From positions 83,493,656-83,557,655 of the forward strand of contig OW121847.1 in the NCBI GenBank assembly GCA_933228895.1: a stretch of 64,000 nt of DNA, given 5' to 3'. Origin of the DNA: Platycnemis pennipes. Its lineage: Eukaryota > Arthropoda > Insecta > Odonata > Platycnemididae. Below the pieces are notes generated by a model that was not told where the DNA came from, did no database searches, and saw only the letters and a program-made list of their open reading frames with translations. Made by a program: the position numbers and the translations under genes. Positions 43,301 through 52,559 of this stretch are shown one piece after another; within the stretch, counting starts at the first letter, position 1, and every line of letters begins with the position of its first letter.

Positions 43301-44374
43301 TATGCATTTAAAGATGATACACAATATTCTACTTAGAGTAATGTGATTTAAAACATTTTTTCATGGCTTGCTATCAGCTCTTTATTTCGACTTGATTGAA
43401 CTCTTATATGCAAGTCACTCTTTTAGTTTTTATCTTTTGATGCATTAAATGGTTTTTTACTGATTGAGTGTGAAATGTCAGCTCTCCAGGTGGCACCCCT
43501 CTACGTCGCCGTCCTTTGACCCCGCCTAGAAATGACCCTGCTGCTCTCCTAGCAGCTGCACTTCGCCGTCGTTTTGCACACATGAGACATGATGACTCCA
43601 GTCCTGATCACACTCCAGTAATCAGTTCGAGTCCAAATAGGTCTTTTGAAAGCATGGAGCAAGTTTCATTTACTCTCTCTCCGCAAGCAATAAATAATGT
43701 AAGTTGATTGCAATTTGTAACTTATTTTTATTGCATACATTCCAGAATGTGCTTGAAGGCTTGCCTTTTTCAAATTTCAACATTTCTGATGAATGTACGA
43801 TACCTAACTTTTATATTGGAGCTATGTCAAGTCTCAAGATCTCTATCAAAAACATAAGAATCAAAAATGCAGTAAAGTTTAAGGCTATTTACACAATTTA
43901 GAATGACATTGATAGTAAATACTAAATTGGTTGAAAGAATAAGAAAGTTTCAAGTTTTTACCATGATGTTGTGGAATTGAAATATTTGTGTTTATTGGTA
44001 TCAAGTCAAATTTTTATCTAAAATATTATAAATATGATATTTATTTAATAATAAAATAAATCCCAAGCAAAAGGAAATTAGTTGTACCTTATGTTTTTGC
44101 TGCTAAAGAATTACAGGTAAGTTAAGGTCCATTGCTTTGGAACACTCTTACATATTGCTGTTTAAGTTAGTGACTACACAAATTTGTTTATTTTTTCATG
44201 TTTTAAAGTATTCATCATGATGTTTTACACCATTGTGAGGCTGTGAATTCATTATATCATAGAGGAAATTTCCTCTTTTGAAAAAGAGCTGAAATGTGTT
44301 TTATCTAGAATTGCAGTGTTGAAAAAATGTAATTTTTCTGTATTTTTTTTCAGCTTGGGACATTGAAGATCTGA
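28219..44374 (+). CDS. mitochondrial fission regulator family protein (MTFR1/MTFR2-like), complete
   Basis: Six exons: 28219-28329, 28598-28782, 35687-35880, 42057-42393, 43482-43698, 44354-44374. Together 1065 bases, 354 codons plus TGA, with every phase consistent (0, 2, 1, 2, 0). Vertebrate MTFR proteins act at mitochondria, promoting fission and aerobic respiration. Family marks: YGRHRSIVRWIGTALPLTPC (residues about 41-60, matching the SIVRKIGT..LPL signature), a coiled-coil EEQVLLLQAEISKILSAQ, a proline run of about 15 near residues 195-210, then LPRNMSDVLKDLGTVKLR and VERSPGGTPLRRRP with DPAALLAAALRRRFAHMR. These are in the order seen in MTFR1. Length is close to human MTFR1 (about 333). 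Start ATG 28219 gives a hydrophobic N-terminus (VEIIWDLLSDLINDF). The first and last exons are the least certain. Introns 2 and 3 (6.9 and 6.2 kb) carry transposons. Confidence 0.85.
28598..28782 (+). CDS. MTFR-like exon 2
   Basis: Acceptor GAGTAGCAG|ACCAAG; donor GGAG|GTAAGG. Contains the family signature SIVRWIGTALPLTPC. Exon 1 enters in phase 0 and exon 3 follows in phase 2 to give TWSRDLKSN across the junction. Confidence 0.85.
29126..29346. mobile_element. 221-base MITE, PIF/Harbinger-like, TAA duplication
   Basis: Inverted ends AGGCCTGTTTACACGATACA (29126) and, from the other end, AGGCCTGGTTACGCGATACA, continuing CATTAACAC on both sides. TAA flanks both ends (29123-29125 and 29347-29349). 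The inner sequence is also partly self-complementary (AATGCATGAAC and GTTCATGCATT), so the whole could fold into a hairpin. Confidence 0.85.
29627..29920 (+). repeat. copia 5' LTR
   Basis: 294 bases. Relative to the 3' LTR it has an extra palindrome AGCTCTGTATTTAGATACAGAGCT region at about 29722-29750 and a hairpin-forming GAGATGTTACC ... GGTAACATCTC near 29849-29880. The first bases TTTTGAAG correspond to TGTTGAAG in the 3' copy, so the terminal TG is mutated. Confidence 0.8.
29921..29934 (+). other. copia primer-binding site
   Basis: GGTTATTGGCCCAG matches, with one difference, the complement of the anticodon region of initiator methionine tRNA (CTGGGCCCATAACC). Insect copia elements use this half-tRNA primer. 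Confidence 0.7.
29935..31157 (+). pseudogene. copia pol fragment: reverse transcriptase and RNase H
   Basis: RT blocks in order: FDVSTGFLYGELEETVFTKQ, QPQGYEDGTGKVCQLKKSPY, then LVIYVDDGLMVV (the YVDD active site, 30245) and YFLGLEIQREEKSIKISQRA. RNase H follows in other frames: DTVGALMYLMLGTRTDLAYS, SDADFVGCTSTSG, STTEAEIIAANEGAKEAIWL and HRRTKHISINHFFIREKV. At least three frameshifts and two stops. Integrase and everything before RT are absent. Confidence 0.88.
31252..31472 (+). repeat. copia 3' LTR
   Basis: 221 bases, starts TGTTGAAG and ends CTCGATA. It lacks the two palindromic segments of the 5' LTR. Confidence 0.8.
33030..33115 (-). pseudogene. short LINE reverse transcriptase scrap
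   Basis: On the - strand YLFAFFVDFKKAFNRVKEEN then LLEICRV matches the second RT block (DFKKAFDRV). Nothing further of the element is visible. Confidence 0.5.
33148..33262. repeat. two-copy tandem repeat of about 53 bases with CAACAGT motifs
   Basis: TTTCAACAGTGATTTGGGCC and ATTCAACAGTAATTTAGGCC begin the two units. ACTGTTGAA complements of the motif occur inside the second, so local hairpins can form. Confidence 0.5.
33476..34800. mobile_element. repeat with AGGGTCATTCCACAC inverted ends
   Basis: Starts AGGGTCATTCCACAC at 33476 and ends GTGTGGAATGTCACT at 34800; 13 of 15 end bases are complementary. Its first ~55 bases match the repeat beginning at 56596 (CATCCAG..CAT, then TGACACCCAC.GACTCAGAT). 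No transposase was recognised. A non-autonomous DNA transposon is likely. The target duplication is unclear. Confidence 0.55.
35687..35880 (+). CDS. MTFR-like exon 3
   Basis: Acceptor GTTGCTTCCAG|CCGG; donor GCAGG|GTAAGT. Encodes RDLKSNAPDVVSS and the coiled-coil ALEEQVLLLQAEISKILSAQ. Confidence 0.88.
38808..38891. repeat. twin perfect hairpins with identical TCGAT loops
   Basis: Hairpin 1: arms 38808-38827 and 38833-38852, 20 perfect pairs. Hairpin 2 starts at the next base: arms 38853-38869 and 38875-38891, 17 perfect pairs. Both have loop TCGAT closed by ATTCAT/ATGAAT. Position is about 90 bases inside the left end of the piggyBac copy. Confidence 0.95.
39270..41180 (+). pseudogene. piggyBac transposase, broken, with an insert
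   Basis: Blocks in order: MKEEIKRFIGIVGCMGIVDL, IRHYWCKRRLFGVRILSSVM; KTHKYGI and KMYCGKEQDASVSIP; GRNVITDNYHT (catalytic D in DNYxT, about 39850); THLFGTLCCNRRKNQQDVIQ and KKLKAGEIVVKENSRR. After a gap of about 590 bases come LILSTKHKDEM, GKVKSI, MSDQLSSYGSALRKTLQWYH and IAIELIL; then a cysteine-rich end YCEDCEGNPHFCIDCFAVY. Many frame changes and stops. Diagnostic of piggyBac but a different lineage from the copy at 4433 (cysteine-rich tail and ends differ). Confidence 0.8.
40075..40440 (+). other. GC-rich insert inside the piggyBac remnant, possibly a solo LTR
   Basis: This stretch has base composition unlike its neighbours (GAGGAGGCAGTCGGTCGAGG, GGCACGGCCGGACGAACGGA) and interrupts transposase similarity, which resumes near 40620. 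No coding match, and end motifs and target duplication were not resolved. Confidence 0.4.
42057..42393 (+). CDS. MTFR-like exon 4 (polyproline)
   Basis: Acceptor GCATTTCAG|ATCC; donor GAACG|GTAAGT. Encodes RRHSASAVATT, a tract of about 15 prolines (42167-42213), FSFSPKPLTRSQSL and NMSDVLKDLGTVKLR. A proline-rich linker at this place is typical of MTFR proteins. Confidence 0.9.
43482..43698 (+). CDS. MTFR-like exon 5
   Basis: Acceptor GAAATGTCAG|CTCT; donor AATAAT|GTAAGT. Encodes SPGGTPLRRRPLTPPRNDPA and ALLAAALRRRFAHMRHDDSS, the conserved C-terminal part of the family. Confidence 0.9.
44354..44374 (+). CDS. MTFR-like terminal exon (short)
   Basis: Strong acceptor TGTATTTTTTTTCAG|CTTGGG, phase 0 with exon 5, adds LGTLKI then TGA at 44372-44374. 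It is short and weakly supported by homology. The alternative is read-through of the exon 5 donor to the TGA at 43705. Confidence 0.55.
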   Translation, partial: LGTLKI

Positions 44375-45296
44375 AATTTAACATCTTCCAATTGAATCAA
44401 GAAAATTTTGCTTGTTATGCACATTACTGTTCTACATTTGTTTAGGGACTGAAGTGCAATTACCTGGTGATCTCTTTTTTTAGAGAAATTTTAATTAATG
44501 TTGACTACAACTTGTTGTAAAATGATTATAGTGCCTTTTGGGACTTGATACAACAACACTATTTATGTAAGGTACTCTTTGTCCTTAGATATTTTTGCAT
44601 CATGTGTAAAAAAACCACAAAAATTTATTCCTGAATATTCTACAATTTTGTGATGTTGCAAAATGGTGTAAGAAATTCTGTTTTTAACTGCCCAAATTTT
44701 AAGTCATGCTGTATTTTTGTTGAAAGAAATATAATGCATTGACTCTTTCATTCAACTGTGATACTTCATGTATAATTTTAATTGTACATAGTTCACATAC
44801 CTTGCCATGCACTTTTCATGAGAGTAATGCCCCTACCAAGCAGCAGGTGACCTGAATTAGGCTTTAATTTTTCCCTGGTATTGCAATTATGGAGAAGGAT
44901 TCAATTTTACCATCATTGGTTTGTCATTATTACCAGATATATTTTAGAAAACCTCTACTATCTTTAGTAACCACTGTGGGAATTATGATTTTGAACTAAG
45001 TTTTTTTCTGGGGTATGATCTATATAAGTGTAAAGATTATACATACTTGAATTAAACCTATCTTCCCAAAAAACAGGTTTGTAGAATAAGGCAATCAAAG
45101 TGTATTTAGGTACTAGTTTGTTATTCAAATCTTAATAGGGATACTTCTGGCTAAAATACTTGTTATTGAGGGTACAGTTACAGGAATAGTATTTTTCATT
45201 AGGAACTAAAATTTGACTATGTACTGTAAAAGTTTCATTAATTGTTAATATTTATAATGTTTTAGTTTTTTCTTTTAAATCATTTTATCTTTCTCA
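44375..45296 (+). other. probable MTFR-like 3' untranslated region and flank
   Basis: T-rich sequence after the stop. No canonical AATAAA in the first kilobase; a variant ATTAAA occurs near 45053. Nothing else recognised. Confidence 0.35.
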
Positions 45297-45482
45297 CAGT
45301 GGTATAATATATGTTCATAATATGTTGGTAAAGATCTACGGTGATAAGCTCGTATGTCTTCCTTAAGGTAGCATTTCGACACCGGATCTGAATGACATAA
45401 CCCTTAGAATCCCATGTTGCCAATGCAATGGCTACAGCTTTTGTGAATGAAGTTCTGCTATGACTACATGCTCCAATAGTGA
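45297..45482 (-). CDS. possible coding exon of an unrecognised gene
   Basis: On the - strand an open stretch reads HLHIVTIGACSHSRTSFTKA, VAIALATWDSKGYVIQIRCR, then NATLRKTYELITVDLYQHIM and NIYYTT. It is bounded by an AG (AAAGAAG|TGCATT) and by a consensus donor ACT|GTGAGA. The amino-acid mix looks protein-like rather than random AT-rich translation. I do not recognise the family. It could also be a transposon piece. Confidence 0.3.
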
Positions 45483-46244
45483 CAATGTGTAAATGCACTT
45501 CTTTATTTTATTATATTAAAAACTTGAAATGAAACCGTGTTTTGTACTTAATATGTTAGTACCTAATTATGATGTGACTGTGTGGCAGTCTTAGGCAGCA
45601 GAACAAAGTTAAAACTATTCCTCATCAAAAATGATCATTTTACTATGTTAAAAATCTCACTTGCAATGAATACTTATTTTTTGGTTTCCCATTTTTAACA
45701 AAGTTTTTTGCAAAACTGGTGAAATCCAGTTCCCTTGATAGAACTTCTCAGTTGTTATAAACATTTTTACAACATCATCTGAATGTCAAAACTGCCTTTG
45801 GCCATACCTGTGGTGCTCCCTTCATTCTCCAGTCATTTGCTGTTGGTCATGCCAAGTAAGGCTTAGAGGCAAGCAGGAACATCTGACTGCTCCATCAAAT
45901 ATATATTGGAAAATCCGGCTGGGTGGTTGCATTTGGACGAACACTTCTCACCACTGTGTTGGGGTAGCAGTGGACCAATAACATTGTATGCACAATGTGG
46001 ACAGATTATGAATTTGCTCTTTCTAGAAACTTTATTCCACTTGTCCTCTTTGTTGGAAGATCGACTGGACATAGCTCAAACAAGAACCATCCACAGCTGC
46101 TTCATGAGCAGCCAAGTCATGGACTATGAGCTGCCAAACATGATGGCCTAGCCATCTCGAAAAAACTACTGCATTGTAAACCTGTAAAACGAGTCATTGA
46201 TGGCCAGCTGCTGCAGTCAGACATGGGCCCTGGATGCCCCAGCG

Positions 46245-46490
46245 AAAATGGGTGCACTGCAATCGTCAAGCAACCCATCCACACTGCTCGGCATTTGTTG
46301 AACAGTAGTTCAGTGCTCGCTTAATGCTGAGCATAGCCCCACACACCACGGGAAAGGCTAAGCACTGACAATGTGCATACGGCAATCATCAAGCTACCCA
46401 TACACCCTGCTCGGTATTCAGCAAGCAGTTGCTTGGTGCTTGCGGAATGTCTGGTGCTGCCTTTAGGGAAGAACTTCCCTCTAAGAAATA
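46245..46490 (+). repeat. imperfect tandem duplication, period about 121 bases
   Basis: GTGCACTGCAATCGTCAAGC (about 46250) recurs as GTGCATACGGCAATCATCAAGC at about 46371. Both are followed by an ACCCAT.CAC.CTGCTCGG stretch and a GCTTG/GCTCG-rich segment. Unknown origin. Confidence 0.55.
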
Positions 46491-46599
46491 GGTGGTTGAA
46501 TTATTTCATAAAACGATACAGTATTGAATACCACTCATTAGTGTGGAATGTTGCAACAATCGAACATGATAAAAATACTTGGTACATTTCACAATGGTA

Positions 46600-47150
46600 T
46601 TCCCATATCTCAATAGTAAAACTTCTGTTCAACTCAAAAGACAAAAGTGGAGTGATTATGATCAAATGTGGAAACTGTGATGGGCTTTGTGTGGTTCAAA
46701 CAGGTAGATCATTCAAAACCAGAGTTAATGAACATTGGAGAAGTGTTAAAAATAAAGACTAAATAACACTTTGCGAAACATAACCTAAACTGGTCATAAT
46801 GTAATTCAAAATTTAAAGCTTTGCACGTTAAAAAAATGATCAAATGTGGAGACTGTGATGGGCTTTGTTGACTGAATTTACAGGTTCACATATTTTTATC
46901 TGTTTTACACCATGACACATCCCAAAAGCCACCAACCCCCACCCACCTCTCTCTCACTGGTACCTCCATTCCAGTCACGAACTGGCCTTCCCCCACAACC
47001 TCACACTCAAACTCAATTCCCCCATCTACTCCCCCCCCCCCCACCCACAATGGGAATGGCTCTATGTATAAGCAGGGTTTTGAGTTGTTTTCTGTCTTGT
47101 TCACTTGATGATGTAAGCATCAATATTGATTGGAAATTAAATACCTTTTT
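46600..47150 (+). pseudogene. Penelope-like element 3' fragment (GIY-YIG)
   Basis: IKCGNCDGLCVVQTGRSFKT then RVNEHWRSVKNKD (46655-46760) is the GIY-YIG endonuclease core (normally DGLYVGQTGRSFKTR..EH); the YIG position reads CVV, so the active site is lost. A 33-base piece (ATGATCAAATGTGGAAACTG...) is repeated at 46835. A C-rich untranslated stretch and a TTGATGATGTAAGCATC-like 3' end follow, as in the - strand copy at 435-1069. Confidence 0.65.
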
Positions 47151-48200
47151 GGGATGCTACCAAGTGTTTTTATCATATTCAGTAGATGTTGATACTTTGT
47201 GACTGTGGCTAAATTAGAAAAACACTGAAGGTGAAAGTTTGCTACTTCTTATGACTTCAATGTAAACAATACAGGTCTCTTTTCCCAATTATAACCCGTT
47301 GGAGAGGTGTATATGAGAGGCACGAGCTAATATGTCCCTACAGCTGCATGAGGGATATCAGATTAGGCTATCTTATGCCACTCACCCTCTGTTAATTGAT
47401 CTTGACACAATGGTGAATGGCACTAGCCAACGTTTGAGCTGGTGCGGCATTGCCATCGTGTACACTGCCTAATTTCCTTGCTTGAGATAATTTTGCACTA
47501 CACAATGGCGCACAGTGCTGTGAAAGACAAAAGCATTATGCTCTTTGGAAGTTGCTTTTACATTGTGACTCAGCATTGTCGATACTTTCTTACCTCCAGT
47601 GACGGTTGGAGAACTAGTTGTTTTGGTTCTTAGGTTTTCAGAATCATAGTTCAGGTGGTATTTAAATTTCTGGTTGGCATGATTGACAGACTTCAAAAGT
47701 TTATAGGTAGGAAAAATACATTTAGATGCATATTATAATGATATCATGTAGATGACAGCATGATGAAGCTCTATAAAGTCAAGAATCATCATAAGAGTCA
47801 CATAGAAACTAGAAATGGTCAGGTAATCTATTCCTTAGATTCGGAGGGCATAGGTCCATACACATGTATATCAAACCAGCTTTGGGGGTTAACCGTAACA
47901 TAACCAATGAGTGCAGAAATATAGCTCGAAAAAACTCATGAGTACAACGAAGTTCAGTTTTAACCAACTAAATGTTTGGACCCCTAAACTTATTGTTAGA
48001 TTAACTTTTTCAGTCCTCTTTTCCACATAATGTGGACAGCCGGTTATACGCCACTCAGAAGGTAGCTATTTCCAGGAGAATATTGTACTGATGCACCCAT
48101 TCTTGAACATACTTAATTTTGAATATTTCGCCTCAGCAGTACCAACTTCATACACTATAATCTCTCATTTAGCCTTTGTTTTATAGAAATCAATATGGGG
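47150..48200. other. intergenic, nothing recognised
   Basis: No coding remnants or paired terminal repeats were seen before the hAT at 48209. Confidence 0.4.
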
Positions 48201-48208
48201 GCCACAAT

Positions 48209-50636
48209 TAGGGTTGCCACCTCTCCTGTATTATATGGGACGTTCCGTATTTCATGTAAAAATTACACGTCCCGTATTATGATTCAGTGTCCCGTAAAAT
48301 ACCACTAATATCTTGCTTGTTTCAAAATATTCAAAATTCGAATTGCCACGTCGAGATATCGAGAGGAAAGAGAATCTCAGCTGGATGTTGTAAGTGAAAC
48401 TTTAAAAGAAAGGAACAGGAAGTCAGGAGCGTGAAAATGTCTTCACTCTTCTTCGAATAGTACTCTAGTCAGGTGTTGTGAACTTATGATTGTGAAGATG
48501 AAGTTATCTGAATTAATCGAAGAACTCAGTTGTTAAAATGTCGGATTCTGATGAAAGTTCTGCTAACAAGACTCCAAAAAAGAAAGTGAAACGTGTAACA
48601 TCATATCAGTCTGGTTGGGAATCTTCATACACGTGGGTTAAACCCATTATAGGAGACTGCTGTAAAGATAAATGCATTGTTTGTTCACGTGAATTTTCTG
48701 TATGATCTCATGGAGGTGAGTCATACCTAAAGCAGCATGCCAGAACTGAAGGTCACCAAACAAATATAACATCGCAATCAAAAACAGTAACTTTTAACTT
48801 AATATTTTTCTAACAAAATAAACCCACAAATTCAACAGGACAAAATTATTGCAGGAGAATTAGCTCTTGCATTCCACACAGTGAAACATAACCTCAGTTG
48901 CGCAAGTATGGATTGCTCTAATAAACTAAACTCTGATATTTTTTGGAGATTCCAGTTTTGCTAAAGGCGTTTCATGTGGGAGAACAAAGGGGGAATGCTT
49001 AGTGAGAGACATATTGGGACCAAAATGAGTTAAAGATGTGGTTTCAGAACTCATTTCTAAAGGATGCTTTTTTTCTGTTGCGACTGATGCCAGCAATAAA
49101 GGAAACTGGAAAATGTTTCCTCTATGTGTAAGATATTTTACACCAATAGGAGGTGTTCAAAACAAGCTGTTGGACTTTTATGAAGTGCTAAACAGCAAGG
49201 TCCATTCATGAAAACATCATGAAAATAGTAAGAGAAAATGACCTGACCTTGGATAAAATATCAGCATATGCTGCAGACAACACCAACGTGAACTACGGGA
49301 AGCACAACTCTGTTTTCAAGCTTCTTCAGGATTCAAACGGAAGGATAATTAAGTCAAATTGTTCTGCTTGCATTCTTCACAATACCATGAAACGTGCCAA
49401 TGACAACCTTGATATAGATGTTGAAACTGTAGTAATGAAGGTGTATGGACATTTTTCGCTGTCTGCTAAGCGCAGGGAAGAATTGAAAGAATATTTTGAG
49501 TTTGTAGACATAGAATGGAAAGAAATATTGCATCACGTGACAACTCGTTGGCTTTCTTTGGCACCTGCTGTAGAAAGACTGATCCACAGTTGGCCTGCCA
49601 TCAAAAGTTACTTCAAATCGCTTCAAGACTGTCCTAAATTTTTGCTTAAATATTTTGATGCAGAGGATGAAATGAAAGATGTCATGATTGAGATCCATCT
49701 CTTGTTCTTCAGCAATATAGCAAAAGTTTTTGTAGATTGTATCAAAGATTTAGAAAGAGACTCCATTTCTCAAATTGAAGCATATGATGCTATGTGCTTG
49801 CTAAAGAAGAAGATAGAGCAAAGAAAAGAGGACCATTTCTTTGGATTTGCTGTGAAAAACGCTATGAAAACTATACCTCCATCAGAAAAACTGAAGTTGG
49901 AAAGAAGTTTCTTGCGGTTCTATGATGAAGCCCTTAGATATCTTCAGAAGTCCTATGATTTCTCAGAGGACAGCTTTGCAGTGAAGCTGCAGATGTTTAA
50001 CTTGAAGAAAATTAACTTTTCATCTCTTGAAGATGCAATTGAATGCCTGCAGCTAACTGAAGACATTGATATGGAGCAGCTCTATGAAGAGTTCAGTGTG
50101 GTTGCTAACATTTCTTCGGACATCCTGGAGAGTAAAGAAGGTGCATCACGAAAGTGGGTGGCAGTGTTTGATGAACATAAAGAAGCTGAACTAGTGCAAT
50201 TAAAAAACTTGTGTCGTTTGTTCGTAGTGTTCCTGGTTCAAATGCGTTCGTTGAGCGCATATTCTCACTACTTAATGTCTAATAAATGGACTGATACGAG
50301 GAACAGGTGTTCATTATCTCTGATCAAAAGTGAACTCTTGATTTCAACAAACATGAATATGTCTTGTAAAGAATTTCGTTCCATGATCAAGTCAGATGCA
50401 GAAGTTTTGAAGGCAGCAAAATCAAATTCCAAGTATACATGGAAAAAATGAGTTTACCCTGTTCTGTAACAAAATATTGAGAGAAGGAATAAATTATATG
50501 CAGGTACATATGGAATGTAAAAATCCTCTTATATTATTAATTTCGAGTTATTTTTTAGTGTCCCCTATTTTTGTGAAATGTCCCTTCATTTTAAGAGCAT
50601 GTCCCTTATTTCACTTATCAAAAGGTGGCAACCCTA
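48209..50636 (+). mobile_element. hAT element, both ends, 8-base target duplication
   Basis: Ends TAGGGTTGCCACCT (48209) and AGGTGGCAACCCTA (50636) are a perfect 14-base inverted repeat. Flanks are GCCACAAT (48201-48208) and GCCACAAA (50637-50644), an 8-base duplication with one change. GTCCCGTATT/ATGTCCCTT repeats lie just inside both ends. 2428 bases, close to full length for this hAT group, and relatively young. Confidence 0.92.
48538..50451 (+). pseudogene. hAT transposase, nearly complete but disabled
   Basis: Start ATG 48538 (MSDSDESSANKTPKKKVKRV). Then a BED-like finger CIVCSREFS, stop TGA, SHGGESYLKQHARTEGH; a broken stretch; ATDASNKGN (first catalytic D, about 49085); YAADNTNVNYGKHNSVFKLL (second D); and HHVTTRWLSLAPAVERLIHS. 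A 410-codon open frame covers 49219-50451. The C-terminal hAT dimerisation motif PGSNAFVERIFSLLNV is read only in another frame at about 50227-50275; the main frame carries an unrelated peptide there and regains the normal end KWTDTRNRCSLSLIKSELLI. The 5' third has several stops. Same subfamily as the fragment at 6812-7528. Confidence 0.88.
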
Positions 50637-50715
50637 GCCACAAAGTGAACCATATTTCATCTACTTACCTCTTGCCAATGTTGCATTTTTTTTCTGTTCA
50701 GGTACAGAATATTAA

Positions 50716-51836
50716 CTCTTTTACTGCCAGAGGGCTGATATATTGGCCCTCCATGGTTATGCGAAAACAGCCAAGGGTCGATGTTGTCATGAATCCGGCT
50801 ATTCCCAAAGCAAAACGTAATTCACAATAGGAGAAAGTGGGCTTGACATCAGGCATGAGGACGAGTAAGCACAAATTACCCAAAACTTTCATCAAACAAT
50901 ATATTGTACGACCAATAAGCATTACAACAAAATAAACACTGAAAAAATGGCCCTCGTACCATGGCACGCGTAAACACTCTGTTGAACAATGAAAAAAAAA
51001 CATGATTTACCCTCCAAAATATTACATGAGAGAATTACACAAGGCACAAATAATTATCAGACTTGACGTCTCCTATTTCACAGTTACGGAATATTGGAAT
51101 AGGGCGTAGTGCCCATCTCACTCGCATTAACTGAGTCTCCTCAATGTCTTAAGAGGGTTCAGGACAGGGGGACAATATCTTGGTGTGGGAACTCTCGAGC
51201 ATGACAAATAGACGAAAGGGGAAGGATTCTCTTCGGCCTCCCCAGCTAGGACCACTGATTGGAGGGGGGGAAGGGAATGGCAGTGGGAGGATCTTAGGTC
51301 ACGGTTCTCGAGCACCTTTCCTTGCCTCAGACCGCAGCTCCACCCAGATTCCCCTTATTCTCTCCTCCGCTTAGGTTGTGTGCCCAGCTCCATCACTTTT
51401 GAGTCCTTCTCTTGGGACCTTTTGCCCGACACTCCCTTCATGCACCGACCCACACGCACGTACACCAGCAGTCGTTGAAACCATGCCTGATGCGGATGCC
51501 GATAAAAGGGGAGATAAGAAAAAAAACTGCGATGGTCGCATACCATCACAATATAATAGCCGATTTAAATTACATATTTGTAATACTATATTTCCTTCAA
51601 ATCAGAGACAGCATGAATGTTTTTTTCATCCTCAAAAAAACTCAAATACATATATCAACATTGAGACAGGTACATAATTCATACATTAAAATTAAGGGCT
51701 TTAACAGACTGGTATTCTGAAATACGGCCTTAGGCTGGTATTCATCAATATATCTAAAATTCATAATATGATTTTCATGGAAATGGGCTTGGCAGTTTTC
51801 GCACAGTCTACCTTAAAGGGGCTGGCAGTAAAAGGG
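50716..51836. mobile_element. piggyBac-type MITE, TTAA-flanked
   Basis: Ends CTCTTTTACTGCCAG (50716) and CTGGCAGTAAAAGGG (51836) match in 14 of 15 positions as inverted repeats. TTAA lies at 50712-50715 and 51837-51840. No transposase inside. A GC-rich stretch at about 51150-51480 differs from the rest and may be a further insert. Confidence 0.8.
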
Positions 51837-51840
51837 TTAA

Positions 51841-52559
51841 TAATTAAGATGGTACTTCATTATTATTCTTGCAATGACCAATTGTTTTATATCTCTCAAA
51901 TAACAAATGTACACATGTGGACTCTAAATATTTCAACCAAAATAATAAAAAATTTTTTCAGAATATAATTTCAGGAGTCCCATATGAGCTCAAGAGGTGA
52001 GAAAATTTTTCATAGGCTAGGTATTTTTCAGGACCAAAGAGGTAAAAAATGCGTTTGATTATGTGGGTATGTATATATCAAACCATTTATACTAGGAGTA
52101 TAAATATCGAAGCATTTAGTGGTATTTTACTATTTTGTTTAGTTATCAATGTTTTTTTCAAGTATGAGTGGCTTCAAAGGGCAGTTCTATAATTACCACA
52201 TTATTGCATAACAGTCTAATGCATAGAACCATGAAAATAATATACCATTTAGGCAAGTCTGGGATTGAGGAACAATTTTCATGGAAATGTTTGCTGAATG
52301 GATAGGCCAAAAAATTTAGTGTTACATCCTTTTGATAAATGATTCTGTCAAGGAAAGAGATACCCTCTCTGAGGAATCAGCCCATTATCTGTAGGCTCTT
52401 CATGAATTGACATAGCACGTCCCAAACAGACATACCACGATTTTATCCTACTTTTTTCAAGGTCCCATCTCTTTGACAATAAAACCATTCATTTTACAAA
52501 GCAGAATATGTATATCATGTTGTAATGGTTCACATGTATCCACATAATCATAAATCCTA
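51841..52559. other. intergenic, nothing recognised
   Basis: AT-rich, no coding match or terminal repeats found. Confidence 0.4.

Noticed and set aside
46886..47202. Proline/serine-rich frames
   Set aside because: Translation of the C-rich untranslated part of the Penelope remnant in both orientations.
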